A DNA stretch of 64,000 nucleotides from Myrica gale (taxonomy: Eukaryota; Streptophyta; Magnoliopsida; Fagales; Myricaceae). The notes under the pieces were generated by a model. It was given only the letters and a program-made list of their open reading frames with translations. It searched no databases and had not been told where the DNA came from. The stretch spans positions 18,649,001-18,713,000 of the forward strand of contig OZ005611.1 in NCBI GenBank assembly GCA_963930655.1, read 5' to 3'. Positions 1 to 12,690 of the stretch are shown in pieces. The stretch's first letter is position 1; every line of letters begins with the position of its first letter. The translations under genes and the position numbers were made by a program.

Positions 1-1773
1 GTGAGGGGGAGTGTTAGAGTCACACATTGATTAAGGATCATTTAATCTTGTGCTTCATATACCTGTTGGGCCACCTCTTCTCATTGTCAATTGTTTTTGT
101 GATGAAACTTGACAATCTGATCCAGTGATAAAAGATATTCCCTCGTTTTTGTTCATGGAAATACAACTTTGAGTAAGTGTTACAAGAACGTACAAAATGG
201 TACAATAAAACTGTAAACGGAAACTAGTTAATTCTATCACACTCATAATTGGCACTAATCACCCCTTTATCGATAACAATAAACTAATGATAGAGCTAAT
301 TGCCACCTAATTTCTAACTCCCCATTACTTTATTTCAGAATGACTATATGTAAGTGCGTCCACCATCAATTGGGGGAGTCTTTATGATCAACGCCTAAAG
401 ACACCGGTCACGCTGGAGGTCCTCTTCTTCCCTTTTATCTAGAAAAGAGAGGAGAAAAAAGTGTCCGCGTTATCTTTTCTTTTAACTTGTTTCATTGCGA
501 AGTATGTGTCAATATACTTTTACTCCATAGGCTCTTTTAATATAATCATAACATGGTTAGGGAGGTATTTACAAAGGGAGCACAAAAGGGATATGCTGCA
601 CATACATATGGTTTTGAAAAAGTTTAAAATAAGTCATACTTGTTTTATGCTCTTTGTGAAAGAAAAATCCTCCCACTCCAAACTGAAATAATACGACAAT
701 ATTAAATATTGTAAAACTCACATATTATATCTAACTCTTCAAAGTATAGACTCAAATAAAGTGCCGGTTAAGAGGGTGAATATGGCCAATATCATCGCCT
801 CCATCAAACTTTTGAACCCCATTAATGCATGTATACAGCTATGCTCTATATTTGAAATCTTCTCCTTCTTTGCCCTTTAATTTACTTCCAAATGAGCTAA
901 AAAAATGAAAATTCTTCTTCGAACCTGGAAATAAGTAATAATTGTAGCCAATATTTAAGCTTCAAATTTGGGATCGATGTAAATATCATGCCCCTAAGTT
1001 TGATTTACTTTGAATTTTAAAACATTTTGTAGAAGGGGAATCTACTTCTTGTAAAGATCATGATCAAATAACACCTATGCCTTGAAAAAGCTATCATAAA
1101 TCGAATCAGAATTTTTACATGCTATATCGACGGTAAATCTGTGGGTGATTTATTTGTTAATTTTGGCACATATTCTTTAAAGTTTGATATATGTTGTGTA
1201 TCCTTAGGTTAATTAATCTATTAACAGCATCTATGATAACTTCAAATTACTTTATATTATACACTAATTATTCGGCCCCGAGAGATAGTTTGCAGCGCTT
1301 CTGCAGGGTTTTTCGAAAAAAAAACGCCGCCACAAGCATGTTTTGGGGCCTCTTTGACAAACGCCACTAGAGACATTTGTTCATTAATTGTTGTTTTACT
1401 AAAAATCTTTGGCTCAAATCTTATTGTCTCTGAATTTAGAAGATTTTGGTGATATTTCTATAGCAGATTGAGTTAGCATCATTATTCAACCAAAATCTCA
1501 TGGTGGATTAAATGGTGTTCATGGTCGTGCTTTCACTCTTTTTACTGCTATACTTTCAGATACAATATGGTATCATAGGAATCAAGTGCCGGTTGGCCAT
1601 ACCTTGATATCTATGCTTGAGAGACTGTATAGGAAACATGCATGTGCCTGACGGATTTTGAGACTCTTATTTGAGTCACCCTAGAAATTCATTTCTTGCA
1701 GTTTTAATAATGCCGCAAGTAACCGATGTGAAAAGTCAACTTACAGAGCAGGGGTGTAAAAGACTGCCGCTAC
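1..1773. other. Intergenic, no gene recognised
   Basis: This is AT-rich sequence with only short open frames that lack codon structure. A stretch around 1430-1660 reads as a few dozen residues that could be a decayed retroelement, but I could not assign a family. I see no RNA gene and no clear repeat boundary. Confidence 0.6.
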
Positions 1774-2246
1774 GGGGCGTTTGTTTGCCGAAATTTCGAA
1801 GAATATTTTCAAAATTTTAGGAATCTTGTGAAGTTTGAAATTTTTTGGAGTTTGTAAAAAGATGGTGGAATTTTAAAATTTTTTAATTTTATTTTAAAAA
1901 TTTTAAGGTTTAAATGAAAACTAATGATTGCAATGATTGTTAGTTTTTTTTTATTTCGTTTTTAAACGCCACATGCTTTTTTCTGTATCTGTTTCCACTG
2001 AATATTTTTCTGTTTTTGCAATCATTCCTTTTTGCTCCTCCACTTACGCGCCCTTCCACGTTTTCTGCAAGAGTGCTATTCCGTCTTATTTTTTTTCTTT
2101 ACTTGCTGCACTGCTGCCAGGTGCTGGTCAGATGAAGCGTTTGTCATCAACGATGGAACCACTCACGGCTGGAAACATTTGGATAGCAACTGCATTTGTT
2201 TTGCTCGAATTTTTGGAGCCCGAAATTTCGAGCAAACAAACGCCCC
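1774..2246. mobile_element. MITE with GGGGCGTTTGTTTG termini
   Basis: The left end reads GGGGCGTTTGTTTGCCGAAA and the right end is its near-perfect reverse complement, giving inverted termini of about 27 bases. Each terminus contains the small palindrome CGAAATTTCG. The 473-base interior has no transposase, so the element is non-autonomous. I could not find a convincing target duplication (flanks GCTAC and TATAG), so the superfamily (hAT or PIF/Harbinger) stays open. The open frames inside it are chance frames. Confidence 0.6.
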
Positions 2247-3465
2247 TATAGCAACACGTTTTGGACGTCTACCAAAGCTTTACGGCCGCTACTTTTCTTT
2301 TCTTTTTTTGACAGTGAAGTAATTACTTCGCAGGACATAACTAGAATTTCATAGATTTGGCACATTGGGATAGAAAACAACAAACTTTAAGTGTTTTAAA
2401 TAAGATGTATTCCATTGAATAGGATGGTCCCCGGCACAAATTACAAATTCGGAGAATCTTCTCCCCCCTAATAATTAGTAACACCACTTGGTACTTATGA
2501 ATATAAATATAGTTATATTTAAAAAATTATTTTTCGTTTAAAATAATTAAAAAAATTAGAGGTAAAAAATATTTGAAAGCAATAATTGATGAGTGCAATG
2601 TGATAAAAATAATATATTAGAATACAAAATGTCAAGATCCCTATAATTAGAATTAGAGGTATAAAGTGTATTTATCTCTGAAAACAACATAAGTATTTTT
2701 TTTGTTTTTATATTTTTTTCTAAAATAAAGGGGTAGGAGGGAGCAACCATCTTTAACTCTTAGACCAAATAAAGTACGATACTGACTCATATATAAATTA
2801 CACATTATATTAAAAGTTTGGTGATAATTGAGTATCAGCTTTAGTTCTGAAGTTTTGGAAACGCCTTAAATGTATTCCGTTGTTGTATTAATTAATGCAA
2901 AACAAAAACTACTGATATGTATTAGAGCGCCCATTCTCGCTACTGGTAGGCAGTGGTGCTCTTGGACTGGCCCATGGTCGCAACCAGGGGCTTGGAGGAA
3001 CCAAAATGTGGGCCAAATTGGTGCCGAGTGTAAAACATGGTCAGAGAAACAACACTGACCAGGAGTCCTGCGAAATATTATTTTGAAATCACTCTCTCCA
3101 AGGGCAGGGGTCTACGAACCAAGCACTGCTGACTACACAAGTGCTTTAAAGAGGGCTGCAGTTGGAGGGTCACACCCCCACATGCACTCGTACACATGAC
3201 AAATTTGCAAGATCAGAGACAACCATCTCATACCGCACCCATCCGATTCCGGCCTGTTAGCAAAGTACAAGTGTACATGTCCAGTTCAGAATAGCAGTAG
3301 ACACTGTCCAGTCATTGAAATGGACATGTCCTTTGCCCGTGACCCAAAAACTCAGATTAAAAAAATATATATAAAAATAGAAGCACATTATTTCAGAGAG
3401 TTCTTGTAAAGAGATTCTCCAGTCAATTTGACAAATATATATAACGTGGGTTTATCTAGCCTCGC
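2247..3465. other. Intergenic, no gene recognised
   Basis: The stretch is AT-rich apart from a more GC-rich block at about 2930-3310 with no coding frame longer than about 60 codons. I tested that block by eye against U1, U2, U3, U6 and SRP RNA signatures and found none. Confidence 0.5.
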
Positions 3466-3670
3466 AGTTTGTATTTAGGATTATATTTAGGATTAAGGTT
3501 GTATCTGTGTTGAAATATTTTTGGTATTGGGTTTAGTGAAAAAGTGAAGAGAGATAATTTTTTATATTTTTTGTAATGTTTTATATTTTTTTATGGAATA
3601 GAGATTATATTATAATATTTTATTAGGAGAGATAATATTTTGAGTAATATTGTGTTAGCAAACGCAGTCT
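3466..3670. mobile_element. AT-rich MITE copy (GTTTGAG/TTGGGGT family)
   Basis: This copy shares the block 'TATTGGGTTTAGTGAAAAAG' followed by TGAAGAGAGA with the better-defined copies at 15144-15446, 28820-29420, 32687-32993 and 38511-38674. The interior is AT-rich and non-coding. The ends are approximate and I found no target duplication. Confidence 0.4.
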
Positions 3671-4805
3671 TAAGTTTGTTTCACAATAACTCGGTACACA
3701 AGGGATGTCACATAATTTTTCTTTTGATCTACCTGATTGGATGGATAAATTTATTAGAGGTAGTTTAGATTTCTCTTAGAATTGATGAAAAAATTATTTA
3801 AATTTTTAAAAGAAGATACTGAAATTGATGAAAAATAAATTATATAAAAAATATATTGTTATAAGCCCGCTCCTAATCCTATGAGATAAATTGCTCAACG
3901 CCCAAGTATTGCAGAGCTGGCCGAAAAATAAACAGTCTTAGGACACAAATTACTCTCCTTTGAACATAACACGAGGTGAGGAACATTTGGCGTCGGGGAC
4001 TTGGAAAGTTGAAGAAGATAGGACACAAAATTAAGGTCAAAGGTAGGACTTTTATTCTAAAACTATACATATTACATAAGATTCTGATTTTATTCTCGAG
4101 TTATTGATTTGTCCCTTGAATATTTTAGCCAAATTTTTATACAAAGCATTACAAAGTTGACTTAGTTTAATGATTAATTGCATATGGGTGGTGGGTGCAA
4201 TATTAATATCTTACCCATTTAGAGAATCTTCTCAAAATCGGTACCAAAAGATCTTATATATTTTGCTTTGACTAAGGCATGAGTATGTTGCATATATTCT
4301 ATTCTTAACCTTTGTTTCAGCTAATGGCTTTTCTGAGCCCTTGCTTTAATTCCTTTCTTTAAGCAATAAACAAGGAGTATAAGGAACCAAAGTTCAGTAC
4401 ATATATACCTAGACAACCTACGAGTTCGATGCTGCATGGCCCTTTTGAGTGCCTGCTCTTAACGTATTAGGAACCCACTTCAATGCCCTTTAATCTTGTC
4501 AATTAAGACCCATGTTGCAACTTTGTTCTTTATCTGGAATCCACTTCGCAACATAATCATCGTATTAAAATTGTCTTTGTTTGCATAAATTCTCGCATTT
4601 TCAATCTCTCTCTCAATCAGATGCTTCTTTCCTGTTTCCTGGAAATTCTGTTTATTACCGACGGCGCTAGCATTCAAACAACGTTGCCATTCTTTATAAA
4701 GAGAGAATTTAAACCTTGAAAACATCCCAAATATGCAGTTTTGATTATGCTTGGTGCCTGGAAATAATGCCAGTGGCCTGCACCCACTAAGCCCGTACAT
4801 TCGGC
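3671..4805. other. Intergenic, no gene recognised
   Basis: There are only short open frames on both strands. The 106-codon - strand frame at 4480-4800 has no recognisable family and no codon bias that I could see, so I do not call it. Confidence 0.5.
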
Positions 4806-5040
4806 AGCGTTGTTTGAGGGTGAAAATTTTGAGTATTGGGGTTTGAATAAAATATTATAAAGTAAATAAATATTATAGGAGTTGAAAATTTTGAGTATTG
4901 GGGTTTGAGAAATATTATAAAGTAAATAAATGTTATAGGAGTTGGTAAAAAAGTGAAGAGAGAGAAGATTTTTAATAAATATTATAATAATAATAAATTA
5001 TGTAGAGACTTTTTTAATAGTAAACTTAAAATTTTGACAA
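4806..5040. mobile_element. AT-rich MITE copy with internal 62-bp duplication
   Basis: The copy opens with GGCAGCGTTGTTTGAGGG and carries the family block GAGTATTGGGGTTTGA. A 62-base unit is repeated in tandem (starts at 4822 and 4884, ending near 4943) with a few differences. The GTGAAGAGAGAGAAG block follows. It is non-coding and the right end is approximate. Confidence 0.45.
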
Positions 5041-8000
5041 TGCCCGTAATTTGCATCTTGATTCTTAACATCAAGTTTTGCTTATGCTTTACTGCCTGGT
5101 GGACGTTAAAGTTTAAAAGATTGGGTTGCCTCTTTGGATTCGTGTGTGCAATCGACTTCTAAAAGCACTGGCACTGGGTTTTCTAATACTAATAATCCGT
5201 ACGACACACTTTTTTTCAAAAAAACAAATAAATGGGTTCCTTAAAAGAGAGAACAGCTTGTACGACAATTTTTCCGTGCATTGGTTAGTCAACTATTCTT
5301 TCAGATAGATAGCGACGAGATTTCAACTCACACGCTAATCTCTAAATACCATTTAATAGAAGCATCATTTTAACTGTTAAATCAACCTACTTTAGAGAAT
5401 AAAGAGAAAGAACTCCTAAAAAAACCGGTGCCGAGGTAAGGGACGTGATTTTAGGTTGTAATTTACAATAAAATATTATAATATAATCTCTTTTTTATCA
5501 AATCATAATTTATTATTATAAAAAATTACTTCTTTCTTTAATTTTTTACTAAATTCAATAATAAAAATTTTATCACACAAGCGTAACCTTAATTTCCCTA
5601 GGCATCTTTCGTGATGATTACAAGCTGTCATTTCCACTTATCGGGGTTCATTAGCTTTTGGTACGACGTTGTGGATACAATCTAGACTAGCAACTCAACA
5701 GATCAGTTATTGTCGTTTACACAGCAAGATTTGACCCATAAAGTAACAATCACACGATTAAAATATTATCGAGTGCTGAGTAGAATGATATCTACAGCGA
5801 TTATAAAATGCAGAAACTAACAGTGAAAAACACCGAGCTCCACTAATCAAGATTTCATGGGCAGCTTATCTATTTATATAGTACGGTCAGGGAATAAAGA
5901 ACCCGCCTACTGCAATTCAAAGGTATTATTTTCTGTGTTTTCATAACCTTTCTTTTAATAACTTACTGCTACGTACAAAAAGTATTCATTCGTGACTGGC
6001 GAGCTTCGCATGGCCCGAAAACGGGTTGGTCGCAGTGCGAGTCTATGACTCTCAAAGCTCAAGTTGATGATACTCGAGAAATGAGAATCCTCAACCAATG
6101 CGAATCATTGTAGTGCCTACTTATTCACGTGAGCTTTGGAAGCTGTAGTTTCATTCTGGATTGATCAGCAGCAGTGGTCCCTTTAGACATCACAAAGAGT
6201 TGGGGCTAGCTGTTGGAAATATTACTCAAAGGAGGCGAGGTCCAAGTAGAGCGCATGCCCTGACTTTTTTCGGGGAGGAACCGTGGAGAATGAGAAAAGG
6301 AGAAGCTAGAGAAACCCAATATCTTGTTTATTTAAATATACGTACGCATTAGCATATCGTATCTTTGCTTCACAGGGTTTGAGGTTGAGGAAATCATGTT
6401 GCCACGGGCTTGACTATAGATATTTGTGAGAAAGCACCAGATGCCAGCCAATTTGAAGCTCGATATTTATTCCTATCGGGCAACGGCTCCATTGGAATTT
6501 GGAAGGTTATTATCTGCCGCTCATTATTTAAACGAGTAGGGGAAGCATAAAGTTGTGCACAGAGAATGAGACTCTACCCGTGCTGCTATCTATATGTTTA
6601 ATCCCGCTAGCTGATACTAGTGGCATCTTCAACTCAAAAGAAAAGCAAATTATCAAGCTGCCAGAAAGAAGGTAAGGGAAGGGACATATAACCTCAGAAT
6701 TCAGAAACAGTGATATATATGCTGAGTATATTGCAGCACAATTATTTGGCGAAAATGCAAATTGGGTGAGCTTTCGTTGTTGGGTTTATTTTTTCGTTGT
6801 AATGTTTGGACTAAGACATGCCTCCTGCACTCGTGAGTTGACCCAGGTATACATTACTAAAAGCCTGTATAATGGATGATAGAAGAGAGATTATATATAT
6901 TGCAGATTTGATTGAGATTGTGTTGAAACTAAGAAGCTGAGGACTAAAATTAAAGACTTTTCTGTACGACAAAAGCATCACGGGATTGGATAAAATGACT
7001 TTGTGATTTGGTTGGACCGGTAAACCACGCCCAGATATCAAGAAAATTTGTAGATTCTGCAAAGATTTTGGGAGAAAAGCATTCAGGTCTTACGACATAA
7101 ATTTGCAGTGATTTTTGGGAAATATCTAGATAGATTAGAGAAAGACACACAAAGCATCCCATTAGTAGGGTAAGATACATATAAGATCTGGTTCCAAGTT
7201 TCTGATACAGGTTCAACCACCAATAACTCTTACCAGATTCGCAATGAATCAAAATGAGTCCCGTCGTTGCTGCCGAATATGCCCGGAATGGAACCATATC
7301 ATGTTGAGAACTCAAAAAATTCCCTTTAAACTTAATTGTCTCCATCGAGTACAGTTTTGATGTAGCTTTAAATTGAACCCAGTTCCAAACCAGACATGGC
7401 AATTAAGGCTAAATTCTATATCTTGTGGTTTAGACTTTTCTCATAGATTTTATGGTAAATAAATTTATTTTTCAGCAAAAGTCACTAGTTAAGAATTGAT
7501 TCAGAGGGGTCATTCCGTTAACTTTTTACTTGTCGCTAACATCTCGATGGCGTTAATTCGGTACAGTATAAGTCAGTCTTAATAGGAGAAACAGGGCCTA
7601 GTAGCAGTTGAATGTAGAGGCCCGAGAGCATCAGTAGGAAAAAAAAAACTTTTTGTTCCAAGTTTTTGATACAATCCCCAATAAGTTAAAGGGAATATCA
7701 ATTTTAGCGAATAAAATATCTGCAATTTCTTTGAAACTCCATTGTCTCCAAGTGCAGCTTGTATGTAGCTTCGCAACAGGTCTTCCTAACAGGAGAATTA
7801 GGGTTAATTAGTAGCAGTTGAATGCAGAGGCCTCAGGCTCAGAGCTTCAGATAGGTTAAATGGAAGCCAAACGAGGGACCACATGAGAGCCATTTCAGAC
7901 ATGCAAGTGCAAGACCTTTCGGAGTGCTAGGCCAGCCCAGGGGTCACTGCTGAGGCAAGCAAGTGTCCATGTGAGGAAGAGGAGGACATGGCTGGGGAGG

Positions 8001-9709
8001 AGGGCATGATGATCATTTATTGAACAGAGAAACATAGACTTTCGTGAATCGTTCTGGGAAAGTGATGGGTGTGGCCTTGACTAGCCAGACCACATGGCCG
8101 ACACACCCCACATATAAACACTTTGCGTGGCAGAAAAATGGCTACAGTCCTAAAGAACCCTGCAAGAGGACAAACCAAACCGTCCTTTTACTCCTTTGCC
8201 TGAAGCTTAAAAAAATTGGTCCCCATGCAATCTTCCCCATATTCTACCAAAAGATACACCTTTTGAAACAAATCTAACATCAACTACTGTTTAACTCCCA
8301 ATACCACGAGTCCAAACATAGAACCATTTAAATCACACCAGCTACTGTGTCGAGAGGAGGTGGTGTTATTTCAGCTCCCCTCTTATGGTTTGAAAATTTC
8401 TTCCCCTGGTTTATAGGGGGAGGGGTAGGGCAGAGAGTTCCAACTTGTATAATTGTATTGGTTGGTGGTTGCTTTAATGCTCTCTTTTGTTACTCCCCTT
8501 TGAGGTGTCGTGGAAAAATCAAGGCCACATCTCTGCGCAAAAAGGAGCAGGTTGCAGTGTGTAGCAATGTCCTAGACCCAGACAAGAGGGGTACATTTCC
8601 TCACCTTTTGTGTGAGTCTCGTTATTTTTCTCCGCTTCAAACTCTTAAGCGGATATTGGTTTTATAAAAAATTGTAATTTTTTTTAAATTTTTCATAAAA
8701 TCGTGAATATTTTTATGTATATTAAAATTTTATAAATTTTTATTAAAAATTAGTGAAAATTTTAAAGATATTTTACTTTTTATTTGAGTTTGTAAAATAT
8801 GTAAAAAGATAATTTGATATATTTGTGTATGAATTTTTAAAATTTTATATATTAATATTACAAATTTTATTGAATATATTTATATTACAAAATACTTTTA
8901 CAAAAACCTATAAAAATTATTAACCCAGCTAATAATCTGAAAAGTAAAGTCTAAGGAGGAAGGGACGTGCTGGTTGATTGACATTTCCAGGTGACATCCA
9001 CAAACAACACAGGTACCCTTACTGAAACGCATCGAGGGTTGCGTTGAAAATTGAAATGGCACTCAGCACACCCAAGTTGAAGCGGTCAACTTTCTTTTTC
9101 TTTTCTTTTCTTTTTTTCTACGGTAACTTTCGTTTACAAAAAATCCTGCTATGTAATGGCAATCATTCGCTGTCACGTGTCCTCGTATTTGTCTTGTGAA
9201 GTACGTGCGAAAGAAACAGCATCAATTTTTTTTTAAAAAAATAGTGTAACAAAATTCCGAAAAAAAAAACACCAAAATGTAAAAATTTAAAATAAAACAA
9301 AACCACGATCAACCCCGGCACAAAAAAAAAAAACTATTTTTCTCTTGTATTAATGTATTTAGTAGTTTTACAGTCCGGTTGTTTGCATTGGGTCTCTTGG
9401 TAACTTGTACTTAGCTTCTGGTTAGTTTCAATATTTAAGATGCTCTTTTTAAAATAAAAATAAAAAATCCATAACCCTATTGCTAAGTAACTTGCAGGCA
9501 GCCTCTGACTGGATTGCCTCACCTGTACTTATATGAAAGTGTTGCCTAATTTAACTCGCTGGAGCTTGATTCAAACTCTAACCCGTCTCAAGTTTGCGTC
9601 CGGCCCTGTCGTAGGGGTGGTTCGTACCCTGTCATGGGGTTGCCACGAACCAACCCGTGAAGGGGATGGAGCACATCTGTCCATCGGGCTCCACCCTTTC
9701 AACGAACTC
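5041..9709. other. Intergenic, no gene recognised
   Basis: No open frame here resembles a known family. A further AT-rich relative of the MITE family may lie at about 5440-5600, ending in a GGTTACGCTTGTGTGA-like terminus on the - strand. Two short related segments, with TAGTAGCAGTTGAATG near 7600 and 7811, point to an old local duplication. 8676-8930 is extremely AT-rich. The two longer - strand frames at 6950-7402 and 7579-7776 share a short motif but have no family match I know. Confidence 0.45.
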
Positions 9710-9895
9710 TCCCTCCTAATTTTTAGATTTTTATTAGAAAAAGATTGAAAATAATTTATAGGAGTGGTGGAAAAAATTGAAGAGACCGAATATTTGAAAA
9801 AATATTATAATAAAATAAAAATAATTTGATGAGGAGAGAAATTATCTTATAATTTTTTTAATTAAAATTAAAATTTTAATACTCAAACACCCTTA
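9710..9895. mobile_element. AT-rich MITE copy
   Basis: The - strand end reads GGGTGTTTGAGTATTAAAAT, the same style of terminus as other copies. A purine-rich block with GAAGAGACCG follows on the + strand. It is non-coding, and the boundaries are taken only from similarity to the better copies. Confidence 0.35.
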
Positions 9896-10129
9896 TTGAT
9901 GTATGTGTCATGATTCCTTATTTGGAAATGGCACGACATAGCCTTTTGTCCTATGATTTTTTTGGCATATTAGATGACGATTTTATCTGCAAAAATATCA
10001 TTTGAAAAGATATGTAGGGATAAAACAATAATCTTAAATTTTAAAAAATCACTTTCTAACGAAAAAAACATAACGTGAAATATGAGAAAAATGATAATCA
10101 GTACAGCGAACACTACTAGAAAATTGACT

Positions 10130-10350
10130 TTTAGTGACGAAATTCTCAGTGAGGAAATGAATTTCGTCACTAAAAAAGGGGTTTTTCGTGACAAAAATAA
10201 TTTTGGTCACAAATTTCGTCACTAAAGGTCTTACGTGTGACGAAATAACAATATCGTCACAAAAAGTTAAATTTTTGGTGACGAAAAATTTCGTCACACG
10301 CCGATCGATCGGTACTTTTGTGACGAAATGCTTCATCACTAAATGCAAAG
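10130..10350. repeat. CACTA subterminal repeats (GTGACGAAA)
   Basis: About ten copies of GTGACGAAA or TTTCGTCAC, some degenerate, occur on both strands and often as close inverted pairs. In CACTA elements such subterminal motifs bind the TNPA-like protein. This cluster follows the CACTA terminus directly. Confidence 0.65.
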
Positions 10351-11955
10351 AGTTTTGGCGAGGAAATTACGTTGTCACTCCACCCGATCGATCGTTCATC
10401 ATAACCGATCAATCGCTACAATGTGACGATCGATGGGCATGCATCATAGAACATCTTTTTAAATTTTAAGACAACCGATCGATCGGTGATTTAGGTGATC
10501 GATCGTTTAAGTACGGTGTCGTTTAGATTTTCTAATCTACTGATCGATCATCAAGGACGCCGTCGTTTTGTCTTATGCATAACGATCGATCGATAAAGGC
10601 ACACTGATCGATCGTCAGTATGCGTCGTCGTTTTTCGTTAGACAAAGCGATCGATCGTTCACATAAAACGGTCGATCGGTTCGCACGGTGTCGTTTTAAA
10701 TGCAAAAGGCAATCGATCGGTTAACATTGACGATCGATCGGTACGTAAATTTTATGATTAAACATTTGTGATTGAATAATATGAGCTTAAATAATTAGAA
10801 ATACAAAATATATATTAACAAAGTACGTTAGGATATGTTTAGATTACATAACAACATATAAAGTATACTTCATTAATATTTAGGAAAGCATGTACAAGTT
10901 GTACATGTTACATCAAATAAACATTTTGTAAGAGTTAGTATGAGCAATGTACTAATATGTCATAAACTAGTGATATAAAGCTTATTTAACACATGATTAT
11001 AAGTTATTAGTATGAAATATGTATTGAAATGACATTTTAAGAAAAATAACTTTAATAATTATTTCATTTGTTAGGTTAAAAATCGTTTTTTAATAATTAT
11101 GTCACCGATCGATCGGTAAAGGACGCTGTCGTTTAATGGTTTGAGACCGATTGATCATATATTAATACCGATCAATCGCTCACGTCCGTCGTCAATTTGA
11201 ATTCGTTGCCCGATCGATCATTGAAATTGCGATCGATCGTTTGAAAACTTAGCGGGAACTTTAAAGTTGACAAGGCAATCAGTCTCGATCGGTGTTTATC
11301 GTCCTTGAAATGCCCAAATGCTCTAAGGTCGTGGGTGAAGTGAAAAAATACCCATGAAAACGAGGAGAACGAAGGCTTGCGGGAAAGAGCTCTTTTCCTC
11401 TCAAACTTAGTCCAAATATCGTTCTTTTGGTTGAGAGTGTTTATAATAGATTAAGAGGAAGCCGAGCTCATATTCATTGGTTTTTTAACCGAGTGAATAT
11501 TGAAAACATTTGGCGATATTTGTGAGATTTTGGTAGAGATTTTATTCGTTTTGGTGTTGATTTCGTGCAAGAGGTAATATATTCTACGTATAGTACGATT
11601 TATAAACGATTTGGTTGGTTATTTGATGATTTTTTATTTGGGTATTTGTGGGTATTGTGGATATAATTTGTGATGATTATAGCTTATTAGGATGTTTTTA
11701 ATATGTACATTGCAATGAGTATTGAATGAGGATGATTTGAGAGTGATTTGGGCGTGAATTTGAGTGTGTGGGGAGGGTTTGCATGGTTTTATCGATCTGG
11801 GTAATTGACAATCGATCACCAATAAGTGACGATCGATCGTCTGTTTGATGGTATACAACCGATCGATCGTTGTGTTTTAAACGATCGATCGCCTGCTAGA
11901 TGGTTGTCTGACGATCAATTGTCATATTTGTACCAATCGATCGGTGTTTCACGCA
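10300..11955. repeat. Clustered CGATCGATCG palindromes
   Basis: Roughly two dozen exact or one-mismatch copies of CGATCGATCG lie in three clusters. They usually carry CC..GG or A..T flanks, so the palindrome extends to 12 bases, as in CCGATCGATCGG at 10301-10312. In the first two clusters many are followed after a short spacer by a second motif like GGCGTCGTTT or GGTGTCGTTT. The sequence between 10750 and 11100 is plain AT-rich DNA without the motif. Confidence 0.8.
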
Positions 11956-12369
11956 AGTTTTATTGCAAATTATTGAAGATGTGTAGCATTTATATTTATT
12001 TAGATGTTTGATTATTAAAGTACTTGAGTTCTGAAAATAAATTATGTAGTTTGAGAAGCATGAAGGATGAATATTGAAGTGTTTTTTACTTGTTTTGTTT
12101 GGGTTATATTTTTTGGATACAACGTGTATACCCTTAGACCCGTTCAAGGGTTAGGACGCAATAAATATACGTTTATCGCATAATAAGCCTTGAATTGTTC
12201 AAAATATTGACAAATTGAGATTGTGTATTCGTGGTTGAACGAGTTCGGCACTTGGGTATACAACTAGCATTGATGTATGACGTCATACAACAATGTTGAT
12301 GACATCGGCCCCCAACGCTGGTGCGTGTACTTAGGGACTGGGGGGGATTCTGTTGAAATAGGCCACGCT

Positions 12370-12510
12370 GAGGGACCACCGTGAGGAACAAAAGGAGCGC
12401 ATGAAAAGGGAGCAAGAGCGAATGCGAGTGGAGCACGAGGAGCGCATGCAACAGGAACAAGAACACATGCGAAAGGAGCAAGAGCGCTTACGGGCAGAAA
12501 TATCATATGT
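12370..12510 (+). pseudogene. Coiled-coil coding scrap, CACTA-like
   Basis: This + strand frame is read as Glu/Arg/Gln/Met repeats such as EQERMRVEHEERMQQEQEH, a charged coiled coil. It has no complete start or domain and runs into unrelated sequence after 12510. Such tails occur in plant En/Spm-type transposase accessory proteins, and the CACTA terminus 2.3 kb upstream fits. A simple-sequence origin is also possible. Confidence 0.35.
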
Positions 12511-12690
12511 AATGGAGAAGAAAATGTCATGTCAAAGCGACTATTCAACCAGTTTATGGGTTCAAAAAAATAGATGCATGTATGTTTTAATAGCAAGGAA
12601 CAAGGAACCCCAGGTTCAACAGAGAAGAAGCTGCAATTCCACAACGAAGCAAATGCCGAAATTTTGGGTGATTCGGAGAAAGGAACTCTG

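Larger units (their letters stand above)
10111..12690 (+). mobile_element. CACTA (En/Spm) transposon remnant
   Basis: The 5' terminus CACTACTAGAAAATTG at 10111 is the classic CACTA-superfamily end. It is followed by a subterminal array of TTTCGTCAC and its complement GTGACGAAA at about 10130-10350, in both orientations, as expected for transposase binding sites. Further in lie three clusters of CGATCGATCG palindromes (10300-10745, 11100-11300, 11800-11950). A charged coiled-coil-like coding scrap at 12370-12510 suits the tail of a plant En/Spm accessory protein. I found no matching 3' terminus, so the element is truncated and its right border is a guess. The 3 bases before the terminus are GAA, with no partner found. 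Confidence 0.65.

Noticed and set aside
1937-2322. Two overlapping + strand open frames of about 100 codons
   Set aside because: They lie inside the MITE at 1774-2246 and across its border, have Phe/Ser-rich low-complexity residues and match no family.
2930-3310. GC-richer block considered as a structured RNA gene
   Set aside because: No U1, U2, U3, U6, SRP or tRNA signature and no promoter elements were seen. I cannot support an RNA call.
6950-7402. 150-codon - strand frame
   Set aside because: There is no recognisable domain, no codon structure and no splice-compatible neighbours. A short shared phrase with the frame at 7579-7776 is explained by local DNA duplication.
10301-11955. CGATCGATCG clusters considered as a CRISPR-like array
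   Set aside because: The repeats are too short, are palindromic, lie at irregular spacing in both orientations and belong to a plant CACTA element. CRISPR arrays are not expected in a plant nucleus.
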